64,000 nt of DNA, taken from the NCBI GenBank assembly GCA_039819785.1, contig JBCBRH010000022.1, positions 1 to 64,000 on the forward strand, given 5' to 3'. The stretch is from JBCBRD01 sp039819785. GTDB taxonomy: Bacteria; Pseudomonadota; Alphaproteobacteria; Rhizobiales; Hyphomicrobiaceae. The translations under genes and the position numbers were made by a program. Shown one piece after another: positions 27,814 through 37,267 of the stretch. The notes beneath the pieces were generated by a model. The model was not told the DNA's origin. It saw nothing but the letters and a program-made list of their open reading frames with translations, and searched no databases. Each line of letters begins with the position of its first letter. Position 1 is the first letter of the stretch.

Positions 27814-28605
27814 ATGCCCAACGAAGAAGTCCGCCCACAACCTGCCACCGACGCTGACACCATAACAGCCGCCGTCCTCGTCATCGGCGATGAGATCCTG
27901 TCCGGCCGCACCAAGGACCGCAACATCGGCCACATCGCCGAAATATTCACCGGCATCGGCATCGACCTCCGCGAGGCGCGTGTCATCGGAGATGATCGCA
28001 CAGAGATTGTCACAACCCTCAATGCATTGCGCGAGCGCTACACCTATGTGGTGACCACGGGCGGCATCGGGCCAACGCACGATGACATTACGGCTGAAAG
28101 CGTCGCAGCCGCCTTTGATGTCGGGATTGATGTCGATGAGCGTGCGCTGGGCCTGATGCAACCCTATTACGAAAGCCGTGGGCTGGAGTTGACGCCCTCG
28201 CGATTACGCATGGCCCGTATCCCGCACGGGGCAACTCTGATCAAAAATCAGATCTCGATCGCACCCGGCTTCATGCTGGGCAATGTCATTGTTCTCGCCG
28301 GCGTTCCAGACATCATGCAGGTGATGCTGGATGATGCGATCCAGCACTTGAAGGTCGGGAAAAAGATGCTGTCCCGGTCCGTCCGGACCAAAGTGCCTGA
28401 GGGGGAGATGGCCGATTTGTTCGCGGATCATCAGTCCGCGTGGCCGGACATCGCCATGGGCAGCTACCCCGCGATCACGCCTGACGGCATCCGCTGCGAA
28501 CTCGTGCTGCGGTCGATTGACGCAGAAAAACTGGGTGCGGCGCACGATGCCCTGGTCGAGCGGCTCAAGGATCACGGAATTCCGATTGAAGAAGCAACCA
28601 TTTGA
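27814..28605 (+). CDS. Competence/damage-inducible CinA N-terminal domain protein (molybdopterin-binding fold)
   Basis: About 263 residues, consisting only of the MoaB/MogA-like domain of CinA. It shows AAVLVIGDEILSGRTKDRN, VVTTGGIGPTHDD, and ITAESVAAAF motifs, then the middle KVPEGEMADLF region. The C-terminal nicotinamide mononucleotide deamidase domain of full CinA is absent, as is common in alphaproteobacteria. ATG 27814 is preferred over the upstream TTG at 27793. Function inside the cell is not certain; related domains hydrolyse ADP-ribose or FAD-like pyrophosphates. Confidence 0.85.
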   Translation: MPNEEVRPQPATDADTITAAVLVIGDEILSGRTKDRNIGHIAEIFTGIGIDLREARVIGDDRTEIVTTLNALRERYTYVVTTGGIGPTHDDITAESVAAAFDVGIDVDERALGLMQPYYESRGLELTPSRLRMARIPHGATLIKNQISIAPGFMLGNVIVLAGVPDIMQVMLDDAIQHLKVGKKMLSRSVRTKVPEGEMADLFADHQSAWPDIAMGSYPAITPDGIRCELVLRSIDAEKLGAAHDALVERLKDHGIPIEEATI

Positions 28606-28771
28606 GCTGCCGCATATCAGGATGTTACACGTTCGCGAGGCGAGACCACGTGCCGCGCGACATTCATGCATGGTATGAATTAAAGCTCGCGTCCCACTGC
28701 TTCCTCTGCTTTTTCTGTCGCCGCCCTCCAGCCGGAGCGGCGGACGGAAAGCAGCGACGGGAGCATATCTG

Positions 28772-30157
28772 ATGCGGTCTCATGGCCTCACGAAAGATAA
28801 GCAGACACAGAACACGACACCAGCTTACAACCAATGCAAGATGACACGGCCAATCGTGGCGCTAACCCTGGGGAGCGTAGCGGCAGCATTGGTCGCGATC
28901 CCCTTGGCTGAGGCCAAGCGGCCTGGCAGCACATATTGCTTCGTGGGCAAATGCCATCGCGTAAAGACGCTGGGAGAGATGCAGAGGCTGGTCGGCAAGG
29001 ACATTACCTTGCACGCCTCGCACTACGACCATTGTAAAAAGGACCGCTACAATCCCTGCGGCCTCACCTCATCGGGGACACCCTTCAAGCCCCAACGCCC
29101 CGATAATGCAGCGAGCCCGATCTACCCGGATGGCACGCGGTTGCTGGTCTGGAACCCGGTCACGCGGGCTGCGGCTCTGATCCGGATCGACAACGCTGGA
29201 CCTTACTGGGGCAACAGGAAACTCGACGTTTCGCGTGCGACCGCGGACAAGCTGGGCTTCAGCAAACAAGGCGTTGCTGCATTGAAGACGAGGGTCATCT
29301 CGGCACCAAACTCGTCCGAGAGCCGCTACGTCAGAAACCGGAAGTATGAGCCTGTTGCAGGCTTTCTGGGCAAATTTGAATCGCTCGACGATGCCGAGTA
29401 CGCGTTGGCGGCCGTCATGGCCGTACGCGCCATGGCCGCAAGCTCACTGGCCCCTGTTTCAGCAGCCGTTGTTGCACGGTCACATGCAGAGCCTGTGATA
29501 GCCGAGAAGCAGCGGCGAAAACTGGCAAAAAAGGCGGCCACGATCATCGCCCGGTTGGATGACGAGAAGCCGCCTGTCCCTTCGACGCAAGTGGCCAGCA
29601 AGGCTGTAGCTGAGAAAACAGCTAGAATGGCAGCACTGGATGTCCGGGCTGTCCCAAGGAGAAAGGCACGACCAACGAAGGTGGCGCGCTTCACCCCGCC
29701 CATTCCGGAGCTAAGCCCACAACATCGCTCACGTCGCCTTGCGGGCCTTCAGCCACTGTCGCCCCCTGTGACAGTGACGCTGCCACCTGTGCGTGTTGCC
29801 AAAATCGACACGCCACCTGTCCCGGAGCTTAGCCCGCAGCACCGTTCGCGGCGCCTTGCAGGCCTTAGCCCGCCGTTGCCAGATCTGGGTCCGGCGCGTT
29901 GGCGGATCGCAGCTGCAAAACTGCCACCACCGCCTGGAGCTAAACCGACCCGCGTTGCCAGCGCGCGGTCAGCAGAAGATCTCGACGACCTCGCTTGGAC
30001 GCTCGAGCAGGTCTTGATTGAGCGGCATTTCCGTCAGACCCGGGAAAGCGCGATCATTTCAATCGATGACGCACCGTTCGGGTTCCGCGTGGATCGACCG
30101 CTTGGCGACCGCCTTCGTCTGCCAGTGTATGAAGCTCGCGCGGGCCGCATGGGCTGA
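28772..30157 (+). CDS. RlpA-like double-psi beta-barrel protein with altered active site and Pro-rich repeats
   Basis: The 461-residue product has a signal sequence (around residues 25-48), a four-cysteine start (CFVGKC, CKKDRYNPC), a DPBB domain (residues ~80-178), an Ala/Lys-rich middle and a Pro-rich tail. RlpA normally has NDRGP and a histidine in the AAH(R/K)TLP block that are needed for glycan cleavage; here the equivalents are DNAGP (140-144) and AASPIYP, so both key residues are missing. A 15-residue motif PELSPQHRSRRLAGL occurs twice, at 312-326 and 351-365. GGGAG lies nine bases before ATG 28772. It probably binds the cell wall, with lytic activity doubtful. Confidence 0.72.
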   Translation: MRSHGLTKDKQTQNTTPAYNQCKMTRPIVALTLGSVAAALVAIPLAEAKRPGSTYCFVGKCHRVKTLGEMQRLVGKDITLHASHYDHCKKDRYNPCGLTSSGTPFKPQRPDNAASPIYPDGTRLLVWNPVTRAAALIRIDNAGPYWGNRKLDVSRATADKLGFSKQGVAALKTRVISAPNSSESRYVRNRKYEPVAGFLGKFESLDDAEYALAAVMAVRAMAASSLAPVSAAVVARSHAEPVIAEKQRRKLAKKAATIIARLDDEKPPVPSTQVASKAVAEKTARMAALDVRAVPRRKARPTKVARFTPPIPELSPQHRSRRLAGLQPLSPPVTVTLPPVRVAKIDTPPVPELSPQHRSRRLAGLSPPLPDLGPARWRIAAAKLPPPPGAKPTRVASARSAEDLDDLAWTLEQVLIERHFRQTRESAIISIDDAPFGFRVDRPLGDRLRLPVYEARAGRMG

Positions 30158-30185
30158 TCGAGTTGCCCAATAGCTAAGCCAATAG

Positions 30186-30224
30186 AAAACGCCGCTCCGG
30201 AGCAATCCGGGCGGCGTTTTTTCT
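30186..30224 (+). terminator. Rho-independent terminator after the RlpA-like gene
   Basis: A strong hairpin, AAAACGCCGC-t-CCGGA with TCCGG-g-CGGCGTTTT, ends in a T-rich run. It lies between convergent genes and has an A-rich left side, so it may work in both directions. Confidence 0.88.
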
Positions 30225-30287
30225 TTGTCGCGACGTCGTCAGGTTCAACAGCACCAAACCGCGCCAATGCCCGATCGGCAAAGGCCG

Positions 30288-31100
30288 TTACAACGCAGCG
30301 TTGCTATGCACGCCGTTGCCGGGAATGGGCCCGACAACTGTAAGCACCTGACCCGATGGCAACGCCGTATCAACTGCTACCTCACCGTCATCTTCGTGAG
30401 CATCGTCCGTACCGCTGTCAGCCTCGATCATATTTGCCGGACCTTCTAGGGCGGCATCGTCTGAGCCGTCTTCCTTAGCGTCATCACCGACCGCAGCTGG
30501 TGCCGCTGCAACAGTCACATCAGCCACCTCAACGTCAGCAGTGGCCTCATTCGGGTACAGCGAAAAGTAAAGGTCCAACGTTTCCAAAAACTCAGAGACG
30601 AGGTCGAGGACAATGCCGAGAGGTACGCGCCCGACAACCAGAAACGCATCGCCTAAGTTCAAGGTCTGCCCCGTTGTCAGCCCCGGTGCTTCAGCATCCA
30701 AAAGCCCGCGCGCCCGCAGATAGGCGGTCGCATCATCTCCGTTCTCGAAGGCACATTCGGATAAATCGCATGTCTCAGCCACGGCATCGGCAAGGTCCGC
30801 GGTGCCGGATACGAACAGATGAGCAAGCAGCTTAAAGCGCGTGTCGATCTGCGAAAGTTCAGCCGCCCGCTCGCGTGCACGCAGCATGCGCGACAGAAGC
30901 GTCATCTCGTGTGCGCGAATACGGCCGATGGCCCAACGCTGAACACCGGCGACACACGGGTCACACGGATCCCCGTCGTCCCAGCTTTTCCCAACCTCGA
31001 CCAAGTCCTCGCCAGCAGCAAGGGCCGCATCAAGATGATCAGCCAGAAGGTAGACGCAAGGTGGCGCGTCTTCGTTCGAATTCAACTGAGACAGTGACAT
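30288..31100 (-). CDS. Acidic hypothetical protein
   Basis: About 270 residues from ATG 31100, which has GAGG just upstream. The first ~185 residues look helical and globular, with six or seven cysteines (CDPC near residue 46, CDLSEC near 119). The last ~85 are strongly acidic and low in complexity (DDAKEDGSDDAALEG, DAHEDDGEVAVD), ending VLTVVGPIPGNGVHSNAAL. No signal or membrane segment. I do not recognise the family. Two other unknown genes follow upstream in the same orientation. Confidence 0.6.
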   Translation of the reverse strand: MSLSQLNSNEDAPPCVYLLADHLDAALAAGEDLVEVGKSWDDGDPCDPCVAGVQRWAIGRIRAHEMTLLSRMLRARERAAELSQIDTRFKLLAHLFVSGTADLADAVAETCDLSECAFENGDDATAYLRARGLLDAEAPGLTTGQTLNLGDAFLVVGRVPLGIVLDLVSEFLETLDLYFSLYPNEATADVEVADVTVAAAPAAVGDDAKEDGSDDAALEGPANMIEADSGTDDAHEDDGEVAVDTALPSGQVLTVVGPIPGNGVHSNAAL

Positions 31101-31333
31101 GAGACCTCGTTGGCGAAAGGACGGACCAGCAGGCCCAACGCCCCTTCGTTCTCGACAATTTAAGAAAGCACAAAGCGACCAAGGACGAAGCCCAAACCGC
31201 AGTTCGGCGGGCCAAGACCGGTGTCGCGTCACCAACGCAAAAAACGCATCCCACCACGTGGTACCGCAACTATGATTCGCGGCATCCATAAGGCGACCAC
31301 TCTGATCAGACCGCGAGCAGGCTCGTCAGATGG

Positions 31334-31720
31334 TTAGTTCCTCGGCGGTGGCAAAAGGCTCAGAACCGTCGTCAGAGCCCGGCCCAACTCCCGGCCCTGG
31401 CTTGAAAGCCAAAGCGCAAGTTTGCAGCTAAAAGCCACCCGCCAACGATCCCGATCCGTTGTTTCCTCCGCAATGACCTTGAGGCTCGCTAGGATCAATT
31501 CGTCGGGAAAGTCGTTTGCAATCCCCAACCGTTGCCGCACCACGGGCACGACTTCGGCGAGATGCAAAAGGCCCGTGTTGTCATTGCAGGCCGCAGGCTT
31601 CGTTGCATCAGCCAGCCGCGTCGAGGCCATCGACGGTAATGGTGCCGACGCTGGCCGGACGCCATGCCGCCCGGAAAAGGCACCGCGAAACCGTGCACCG
31701 CTATCATCAGGTCCGTTCAT
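31334..31720 (-). CDS. Hypothetical protein
   Basis: About 128 residues from ATG 31720 with GGGAG eight bases upstream. A disordered first half leads to a helical C-terminal half (LAEVVPVVRQRLGIANDFPDE, then VAFSCKLALWLSSQGREL). No export signal. The three same-strand genes 30288-32035 might form one transcription unit, but the gaps are 120-230 bases. Confidence 0.5.
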   Translation of the reverse strand: MNGPDDSGARFRGAFSGRHGVRPASAPLPSMASTRLADATKPAACNDNTGLLHLAEVVPVVRQRLGIANDFPDELILASLKVIAEETTDRDRWRVAFSCKLALWLSSQGRELGRALTTVLSLLPPPRN

Positions 31721-31840
31721 CGTTTTATCTCCCGGCCATTCCACCAGCCGACCAATCGGCATGGCTGACACCCGCACAAACGCTTCAACCCAACCCTCAA
31801 CACAAAGTGCTGCCCATCAGTCTGATACGCCAACGGGACA

Positions 31841-32035
31841 TCAAGCCAGTCTTGAGCCTGTCGCCCAACGAGGCCGCCGCCCAAGAACCGTCCGCTCCAC
31901 CCATCGCTGAGCCGCATCGTAGGTATCGAAGTCTGCAACCACCCGAGGCACATCCGCTGGTCCTGCCTGGGCCGACACTTCAAGGACGCGATACCGCGCC
32001 CCAAACTTTTGAACCTCAAAAACGGAGTTGGGCAT
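31841..32035 (-). CDS. Small hypothetical protein
   Basis: A 64-residue frame beginning MPNSVFEVQKFGARYRVLEV and ending VERTVLGRRPRWATGSRLA. It looks like a small alpha/beta fold (strands, then the helix YDAAQRWVERTV). Only a weak GAGA is found before the ATG. It lies between nrdJ (upstream of it in coordinate terms, same strand) and other unknowns. Kept because the residue pattern is protein-like. Confidence 0.45.
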   Translation of the reverse strand: MPNSVFEVQKFGARYRVLEVSAQAGPADVPRVVADFDTYDAAQRWVERTVLGRRPRWATGSRLA

Positions 32036-32165
32036 GGACGGTCTCTTTCAAATGGCGTCCGGCGATGCGTCTTTTGAAGTCATTACGCCACCAACTCTGT
32101 TACCCATTTTGGGCGTCATCCCGGCAACACGTGCCGGGATGACTGATCGTTGCCTCCTGCCTGCT

Positions 32166-35100
32166 TTACGAACAACCGCTCGTCGATCCGCAGGTGTCGC
32201 ACTTCAGGCAAGTCCCGTTGCGAACGAGCGTGAAGTTCCCACACTCCCCGCAGTTCTCACCCTCATAGCCTTTGATACGAGCCTGGGCACGAAGTTCGCT
32301 GGCACCCAATTGAGCTGGCGCTGTCTGAGGTTTCAAGGCAAGAGCCCCGTCGGTCAGTCCGCCTTGCGCCAACATGGTCGGCGTTGTGGGATCAGCAGCG
32401 ACCGAACTTGTCGGCTCAGCGTTAAACGCACTCGCCACATCGCTTTGCAATGCCGGCACGCCATTGTCGTTGACGCCCGGGGTCGACGCCCCACCGGCCA
32501 ATCGCAGCACGGTTTTGTTGCCGCGTGTGAAGCCATGGCTGACGACCAGTGAAGCTGGCTCATCGGCGACCGACGCATCACCGTCCTCGCCCTGGCCCAT
32601 TGACGTTGCTGACACCTCGCCTGGGTCCACATGGGCCAGATCGTTGCGCGCCAGGTAGGACACCGCCAGTTCGCGGAAAATGTAATCGAGAACACTGGTG
32701 GCGTTCTTGATCGTATCGTTGCCCTGAACCAGCCCGGCTGGTTCAAAGCGCGTGAATGTGAAGGCATCCACATACTCTTCAAGCGGCACGCCGTATTGAA
32801 GACCAAGCGAGATGGCGATCGCAAAGTTGTTCATCAACGACCGGAAAGCAGCGCCTTCCTTGTGCATGTCGATGAAGATTTCCCCAATGCGCCCATCTTC
32901 ATACTCGCCCGTCGTCAGGTAGACTTTGTGTCCGCCCACCACAGCCTTTTGCGTGTAGCCCTTACGGCGGCCAGGCAGCTTCTCGCGGTCACGCCGTTGG
33001 ACCTCAATAATCCGCTCGACGATTTTTTCAGCCATCGCTTCCGCACGTGTGACAGCCGGTGTGGAGGCCATCAGCTTCTCAGCAACCTCATCTTGCTCCT
33101 CGGCATCATCGCCCAGGATTTGTGAATTCAGTGGTTGAGACAGCTTCGACCCGTCGCGGTAAAGCGCGTTGGCCTTCAGTGCCAAACGCCATGATCGCAT
33201 GTAGGCCGACTTACAATCATCAACGGTCGCCTCGTTCGGCATATTGATGGTTTTCGAGATCGCACCCGAAATGAACGGCTGGGAAGCGGCCATCATGTCG
33301 ATGTGGGAATTCACCGACAAATACCGCTTGCCTTTGCGGCCACACGCATTGGCACAGTCGAACACCGGCAGATGCTCGTCTTTCAGATGCGGCGCACCCT
33401 CCAGTGTCATTGCACCACAAACATGCTGATTGGCCGCGTCGATCTCATCCTTCGTGAACCCGAGATGCGAGAGCACGCAGAAGTCCTGGTCATCCAGCAG
33501 CTCTGTTGCGATGCCGAGCTGACCGGTCAGGAAGTCATCGCCCAGGGTCCAACGGTTGAACACAAACTTGATGTCGAACGCGCTTTCAAGATTGCCCTCA
33601 ACCTTCGCGATCGTCGCATCGTCGAAGCCCTTTGTTTTGAGCGTCGAGTGATTGACACCGGGAGATTGTGCCAACGACCCGTGACCGACAGCATAAGCTT
33701 CGATCTCGGCAATGTGTGCTGACCCATAGCCCAGCTTGCTCAAAGCTTCTGGCACGGACCGGTTGATGATCTTGAAGTACCCGCCACCGGCGAGCTTCTT
33801 GAACTTCACAAGCGCGAAGTCCGGTTCGATACCTGTGGTGTCGCAGTCCATTACGAGGCCGATGGTGCCGGTCGGCGCCACGACTGTAGCCTGGGCGTTG
33901 CGGTAGCCGTACAGTTGACCAAGTTCGATCGCGCGGTCCCAGGCCTTCCGGGCGGCCTCTATCAGGCGGGCATCCTTGCAATGCTGCGCCACAAGCGGAA
34001 CCGGTGCAATTGACAGATCTTCATAACCATCGGCCTGCCCGTAAGCTGCCCGGCGATGGTTGCGGATCACCCGCAGCATGTCGGCTGCGTTGTCCTGATA
34101 GCCGGGAAACGCGCCTTGTTCAGAGGCCATCTCGGCACTTGTCGCATAGGCCGTGCCCGTCATGATCGCAGAAATCGAACCGCAGATCGCGCGGCCTTCT
34201 TCTGAATCGTAAGGAATACCAGCCGCCATCAGCAAACCACCGATGTTGGCAAAGCCAAGCCCAAGCGTGCGGTAGCGATAGGACCGCTCGGCAATCTGAC
34301 GCGACGGGAACTGCGCCATCAAAACCGAGATTTCCAACACAACCGTCCACAACCGGCAGGCGTGCTCAAAGCTCTCGGTGTCAAATGCACTATCGGCGGT
34401 GCGGAAGTTCATCAGGTTCAACGACGCAAGGTTGCACGCCGTGTCATCCAGGAACATGTACTCCGAACATGGGTTCGATGCGCGGATGTCGCCGGACTGC
34501 GGGCAGGTGTGCCAGTCGTTGATCGTCGTGTGGAATTGAATCCCCGGATCAGCAGACGCCCATGCCGCAAACCCGATATCGTCCCAAAGGTCCTTGGCGT
34601 TGATGGTCTTAACCGTCGCCCCGCTGATGCGTGACGTCAGTTGCCAGTCTTTTCCGTCTTCCACGTTGCGCAGGAAATCATCGGTCACGCGAACCGAGTT
34701 GTTGGAGTTCTGACCAGACACCGTCAGGTAGGCTTCTGAATCCCAGTCGGTGTTGTAGGTATCGAACTCAATCTCTTTGAAGCCCTGTTTCGCGAACTGC
34801 ATGACTCGGCGAATATAGTTGTCGGGAACATGATCCCGCCGGGCATCCTTGACGGCACGCTTAAGCGCCGGGTTCTTCTTTGGATCAAAACAGTCATCGC
34901 CGTCGGCTTCGCAGTTGACGCACGCCTTCATGACGGCCTTCAGCCGCTTCTGACAGATGATCGAGCCGGTCACGAGGGCTGCAACCTTTTGCTCCTCCTT
35001 CACCTTCCAGCTGACATACTCCTCAATGTCGGGGTGATCGACATCGACGACGACCATCTTGGCCGCGCGACGCGTGGTTCCGCCAGATTTGATGGCACCA

Positions 35101-35894
35101 GCGGCCCGGTCACCAATCTTGAGAAAGCTCATCAGTCCGGACGATTTCCCGCCACCGGACAGCTTTTCACTGAGCCCCCGCAGCGATGAAAAGTTTGTCC
35201 CGGTACCAGACCCGTATTTGAACAGGCGGGCTTCGCGAACCCACAGATCCATGATGCCATTCTCGTTGACGAGATCATCCTCGACCGACTGGATAAAGCA
35301 GGCGTGCGGCTGCGGGTGCTCGTAAGCACTCTGCGACAGCGTCAGCTTGCCGGTTTCGTAATCGACGTACGAGTGCCCCTGACCAGGGCCATCAATCCCA
35401 TAGGCCCAATGCAGGCCGGTGTTGAACCATTGCGGAGAGTTCGGAGCGGCAAACTGACTTGCGAGCATGTACCGGTGCTCATCAAAGAAGGCACGGGCAT
35501 CTTCTTCCGTGGAGAAGTAGCCGCCTTTCCAGCCCCAATATGTCCATGTACCGGCCAGCCTATCGAACACTTGGCGTGCATCGTCTTCACCGCCAAAGCG
35601 CTCTTCGCCAGCCAGTTCGAACAAAGCCTTTTCATCAGGCACCGACCGCCACAACCAAGACGGCAAGCTGTTTTCTTCAAATCGCTTGAGTCGGCGTGCG
35701 ACACCGGCTTTCCGGAAGTACTTTTGCGCCAGGATATCAGCGGCAACCTGCGAGAAGTGCTCTGGCACTTCGAAGCCTTCCAGGCGGAAAACGACAGAGC
35801 CGTCAGGGTTTTTGATTTCGGATGTCGCACGACGGAATGGAATAGACGCGTAGGGCGACTTGCCGGCTTCGGTGTAACGGCGCGTAATTTTCAT
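32166..35894 (-). CDS. nrdJ: Adenosylcobalamin-dependent (class II) ribonucleotide reductase
   Basis: NrdJ makes deoxyribonucleotides using a radical generated from coenzyme B12, so it needs no oxygen and no small subunit. The 1242-residue product is the usual length of the large alphaproteobacterial form. NPCSEYMFLDDTACNLASLN contains the radical-site cysteine and glutamate; VAPTGTIGLVMDCDTTGIEPD forms the active-site barrel; a C-terminal redox tail CGECGNFTLVRNGTCLKC plus CDTCGSTSGC relays electrons. About 370 bases upstream lie two tandem NrdR boxes, and nrdR itself is at 51.3 kb. Confidence 0.97.
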   Translation of the reverse strand: MKITRRYTEAGKSPYASIPFRRATSEIKNPDGSVVFRLEGFEVPEHFSQVAADILAQKYFRKAGVARRLKRFEENSLPSWLWRSVPDEKALFELAGEERFGGEDDARQVFDRLAGTWTYWGWKGGYFSTEEDARAFFDEHRYMLASQFAAPNSPQWFNTGLHWAYGIDGPGQGHSYVDYETGKLTLSQSAYEHPQPHACFIQSVEDDLVNENGIMDLWVREARLFKYGSGTGTNFSSLRGLSEKLSGGGKSSGLMSFLKIGDRAAGAIKSGGTTRRAAKMVVVDVDHPDIEEYVSWKVKEEQKVAALVTGSIICQKRLKAVMKACVNCEADGDDCFDPKKNPALKRAVKDARRDHVPDNYIRRVMQFAKQGFKEIEFDTYNTDWDSEAYLTVSGQNSNNSVRVTDDFLRNVEDGKDWQLTSRISGATVKTINAKDLWDDIGFAAWASADPGIQFHTTINDWHTCPQSGDIRASNPCSEYMFLDDTACNLASLNLMNFRTADSAFDTESFEHACRLWTVVLEISVLMAQFPSRQIAERSYRYRTLGLGFANIGGLLMAAGIPYDSEEGRAICGSISAIMTGTAYATSAEMASEQGAFPGYQDNAADMLRVIRNHRRAAYGQADGYEDLSIAPVPLVAQHCKDARLIEAARKAWDRAIELGQLYGYRNAQATVVAPTGTIGLVMDCDTTGIEPDFALVKFKKLAGGGYFKIINRSVPEALSKLGYGSAHIAEIEAYAVGHGSLAQSPGVNHSTLKTKGFDDATIAKVEGNLESAFDIKFVFNRWTLGDDFLTGQLGIATELLDDQDFCVLSHLGFTKDEIDAANQHVCGAMTLEGAPHLKDEHLPVFDCANACGRKGKRYLSVNSHIDMMAASQPFISGAISKTINMPNEATVDDCKSAYMRSWRLALKANALYRDGSKLSQPLNSQILGDDAEEQDEVAEKLMASTPAVTRAEAMAEKIVERIIEVQRRDREKLPGRRKGYTQKAVVGGHKVYLTTGEYEDGRIGEIFIDMHKEGAAFRSLMNNFAIAISLGLQYGVPLEEYVDAFTFTRFEPAGLVQGNDTIKNATSVLDYIFRELAVSYLARNDLAHVDPGEVSATSMGQGEDGDASVADEPASLVVSHGFTRGNKTVLRLAGGASTPGVNDNGVPALQSDVASAFNAEPTSSVAADPTTPTMLAQGGLTDGALALKPQTAPAQLGASELRAQARIKGYEGENCGECGNFTLVRNGTCLKCDTCGSTSGCS

Positions 35895-36265
35895 AACGTT
35901 TAGGGCTCCCAGGCTTGGTTTGGGACCCCGTCGGTTCGTCAGGTACTTATAACAACGCGACAGACTGGAACATGTCCCGGCTCAAGACGGAGCGAGGTGT
36001 CGTTCAACCAACCGCAACACCAATGCGGCCGGCCATTTTGTCAGGTGTTGGCTCTCGAACAGAGGCCGCGTCGCACGCAGTCAGGCGCCCCGGCCACACA
36101 CGGATTGAGGGCCAGAGATTTACGAACTGCACAAAACGCTTTGAGGTACGGTCGTTGGAGGTAGGGCGCATCAAGACCGTACTTCGGCAAGCCGATCCGG
36201 TGCGCTTTCGAAGATCAGCATCACCGATTCGATCACCCCAACAACAGCCCCCCATGCAACCGAAA

Positions 36266-36281
36266 CCACAATTTCTAGGGG
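36266..36281 (-). promoter_or_regulatory. Predicted NrdR box 1 upstream of nrdJ
   Basis: Read on the minus strand, CCCCTAGAAATTGTGG matches the NrdR consensus aCaCwAtATaTwGtGt at about 11 of 16 positions. It pairs with box 2, and the two starts are exactly 31 bases apart, three helical turns, as in known NrdR operators. Confidence 0.65.
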
Positions 36282-36296
36282 TGGCTTGCGCTCTGA

Positions 36297-36312
36297 GAGC
36301 TAGATGTAGTGG
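36297..36312 (-). promoter_or_regulatory. Predicted NrdR box 2 upstream of nrdJ
   Basis: Read on the minus strand, CCACTACATCTAGCTC matches about 10 of 16 consensus positions, including the central CTACAT-type core typical of alphaproteobacteria. Partner of box 1. Confidence 0.65.
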
Positions 36313-36724
36313 TGGAAAAGGTGGGGTAAAACGTGTGTCTAAGCACCGTTTGTGGCCGCCTGGACAATGGCGCAGCGACTGAAAAGACGGCGCAACAAGG
36401 ACAATCGGACAAACGTAATCGCGTTATCCACAAGGTCGTACGGTGCCAAAAAGTTAACCTGATTCCAGATGCAACGCGTGTGGCATAGATGTCGCCATCA
36501 TCCGCCATCATCGCTTTCAGACTTGGGGATTGCTCCAACAGGGCCATGCCGCCCCGGTCGGACAGTCAGCCCGGCCATCCCCTCACTCAGTCATATGGAC
36601 ACCGCCGCGGCTTTTCGTTATCGCAGAAGCCTGATGGAGCGCGCCTGCAAACAAGGCCGCAACGCGCGTCGCAACAGGGCAGCGCGCAACCACATAGTGC
36701 GAACGCCAAAAGGGAACATGATCA

Positions 36725-37123
36725 ATGAGCCTGTTCACGGAAATCTTCAGCTGGTGGGGCGGGAACACATGGGGGACCCGCTACACGCTGTGGAAGACCG
36801 CTACGCTCATTGGTGAAGATGATTTTGGCAACACCTACTACGAGCAAAAGGAAGGTGTCGGCCCACACGGGATGCCACGGCGGTATGTGCTCTACACCGA
36901 TCTGGCCGACGCTTCGAAGGTCCCGCCCGAATGGCACGGTTGGCTGCACCACACCGTAAAAGACCCGCCCACCGCGGAAGACTACAAACCCCGCGAGTGG
37001 CAGTTGCCGCACAAAATGAACATGACCGGCACGCGCCATGCTTACAGGCCCAAAGGGTCAATCCTCAATGCGGACAAGCGCGAACCCACCACGGGTGACT
37101 ACAAAGCCTGGAAACCGGAATAG
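36725..37123 (+). CDS. NADH:ubiquinone oxidoreductase subunit NDUFA12 (B17.2-like)
   Basis: A 132-residue accessory subunit of respiratory complex I that is shared by mitochondria and alphaproteobacteria and sits near the N-module/Q-module junction. Clear signatures are FTEIFSWWGGNTWGTRY, VGEDxxGN-like IGEDDFGNTYYE, RRYVLYTD, VPPEWHGWLHH and the Pro-rich LPHKMNMTGTRHAY. No other complex I genes are nearby, which is normal. Confidence 0.95.
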   Translation: MSLFTEIFSWWGGNTWGTRYTLWKTATLIGEDDFGNTYYEQKEGVGPHGMPRRYVLYTDLADASKVPPEWHGWLHHTVKDPPTAEDYKPREWQLPHKMNMTGTRHAYRPKGSILNADKREPTTGDYKAWKPE

Positions 37124-37267
37124 GCGGTCGCCTGATTGATCCGTAGCGCCCGATAGACTTGATATCGGCCACTCGGGCGGAAGCCCCAGTGACGTTGCCG
37201 CCGACACGCCGCATAGAAAGCCGGTCAACGCAGCTGGAGACCGCGCAACGCAATCGCTGAGGCAAAA

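Larger units (their letters stand above)
35895..36724. other. Long upstream region of nrdJ
   Basis: About 830 bases between nrdJ and NDUFA12. It holds the NrdR box pair (36266-36312). I looked for a cobalamin riboswitch, the other usual control of nrdJ, and saw no B12-box sequence on the minus strand. The stretch 35900-36260 would be the nrdJ leader if transcription starts near the boxes. Confidence 0.5.

Noticed and set aside
35895..36260. Cobalamin riboswitch before nrdJ
   Set aside because: No B12-box sequence or matching GCCACTG-type element was found on the minus strand; NrdR boxes explain control better.
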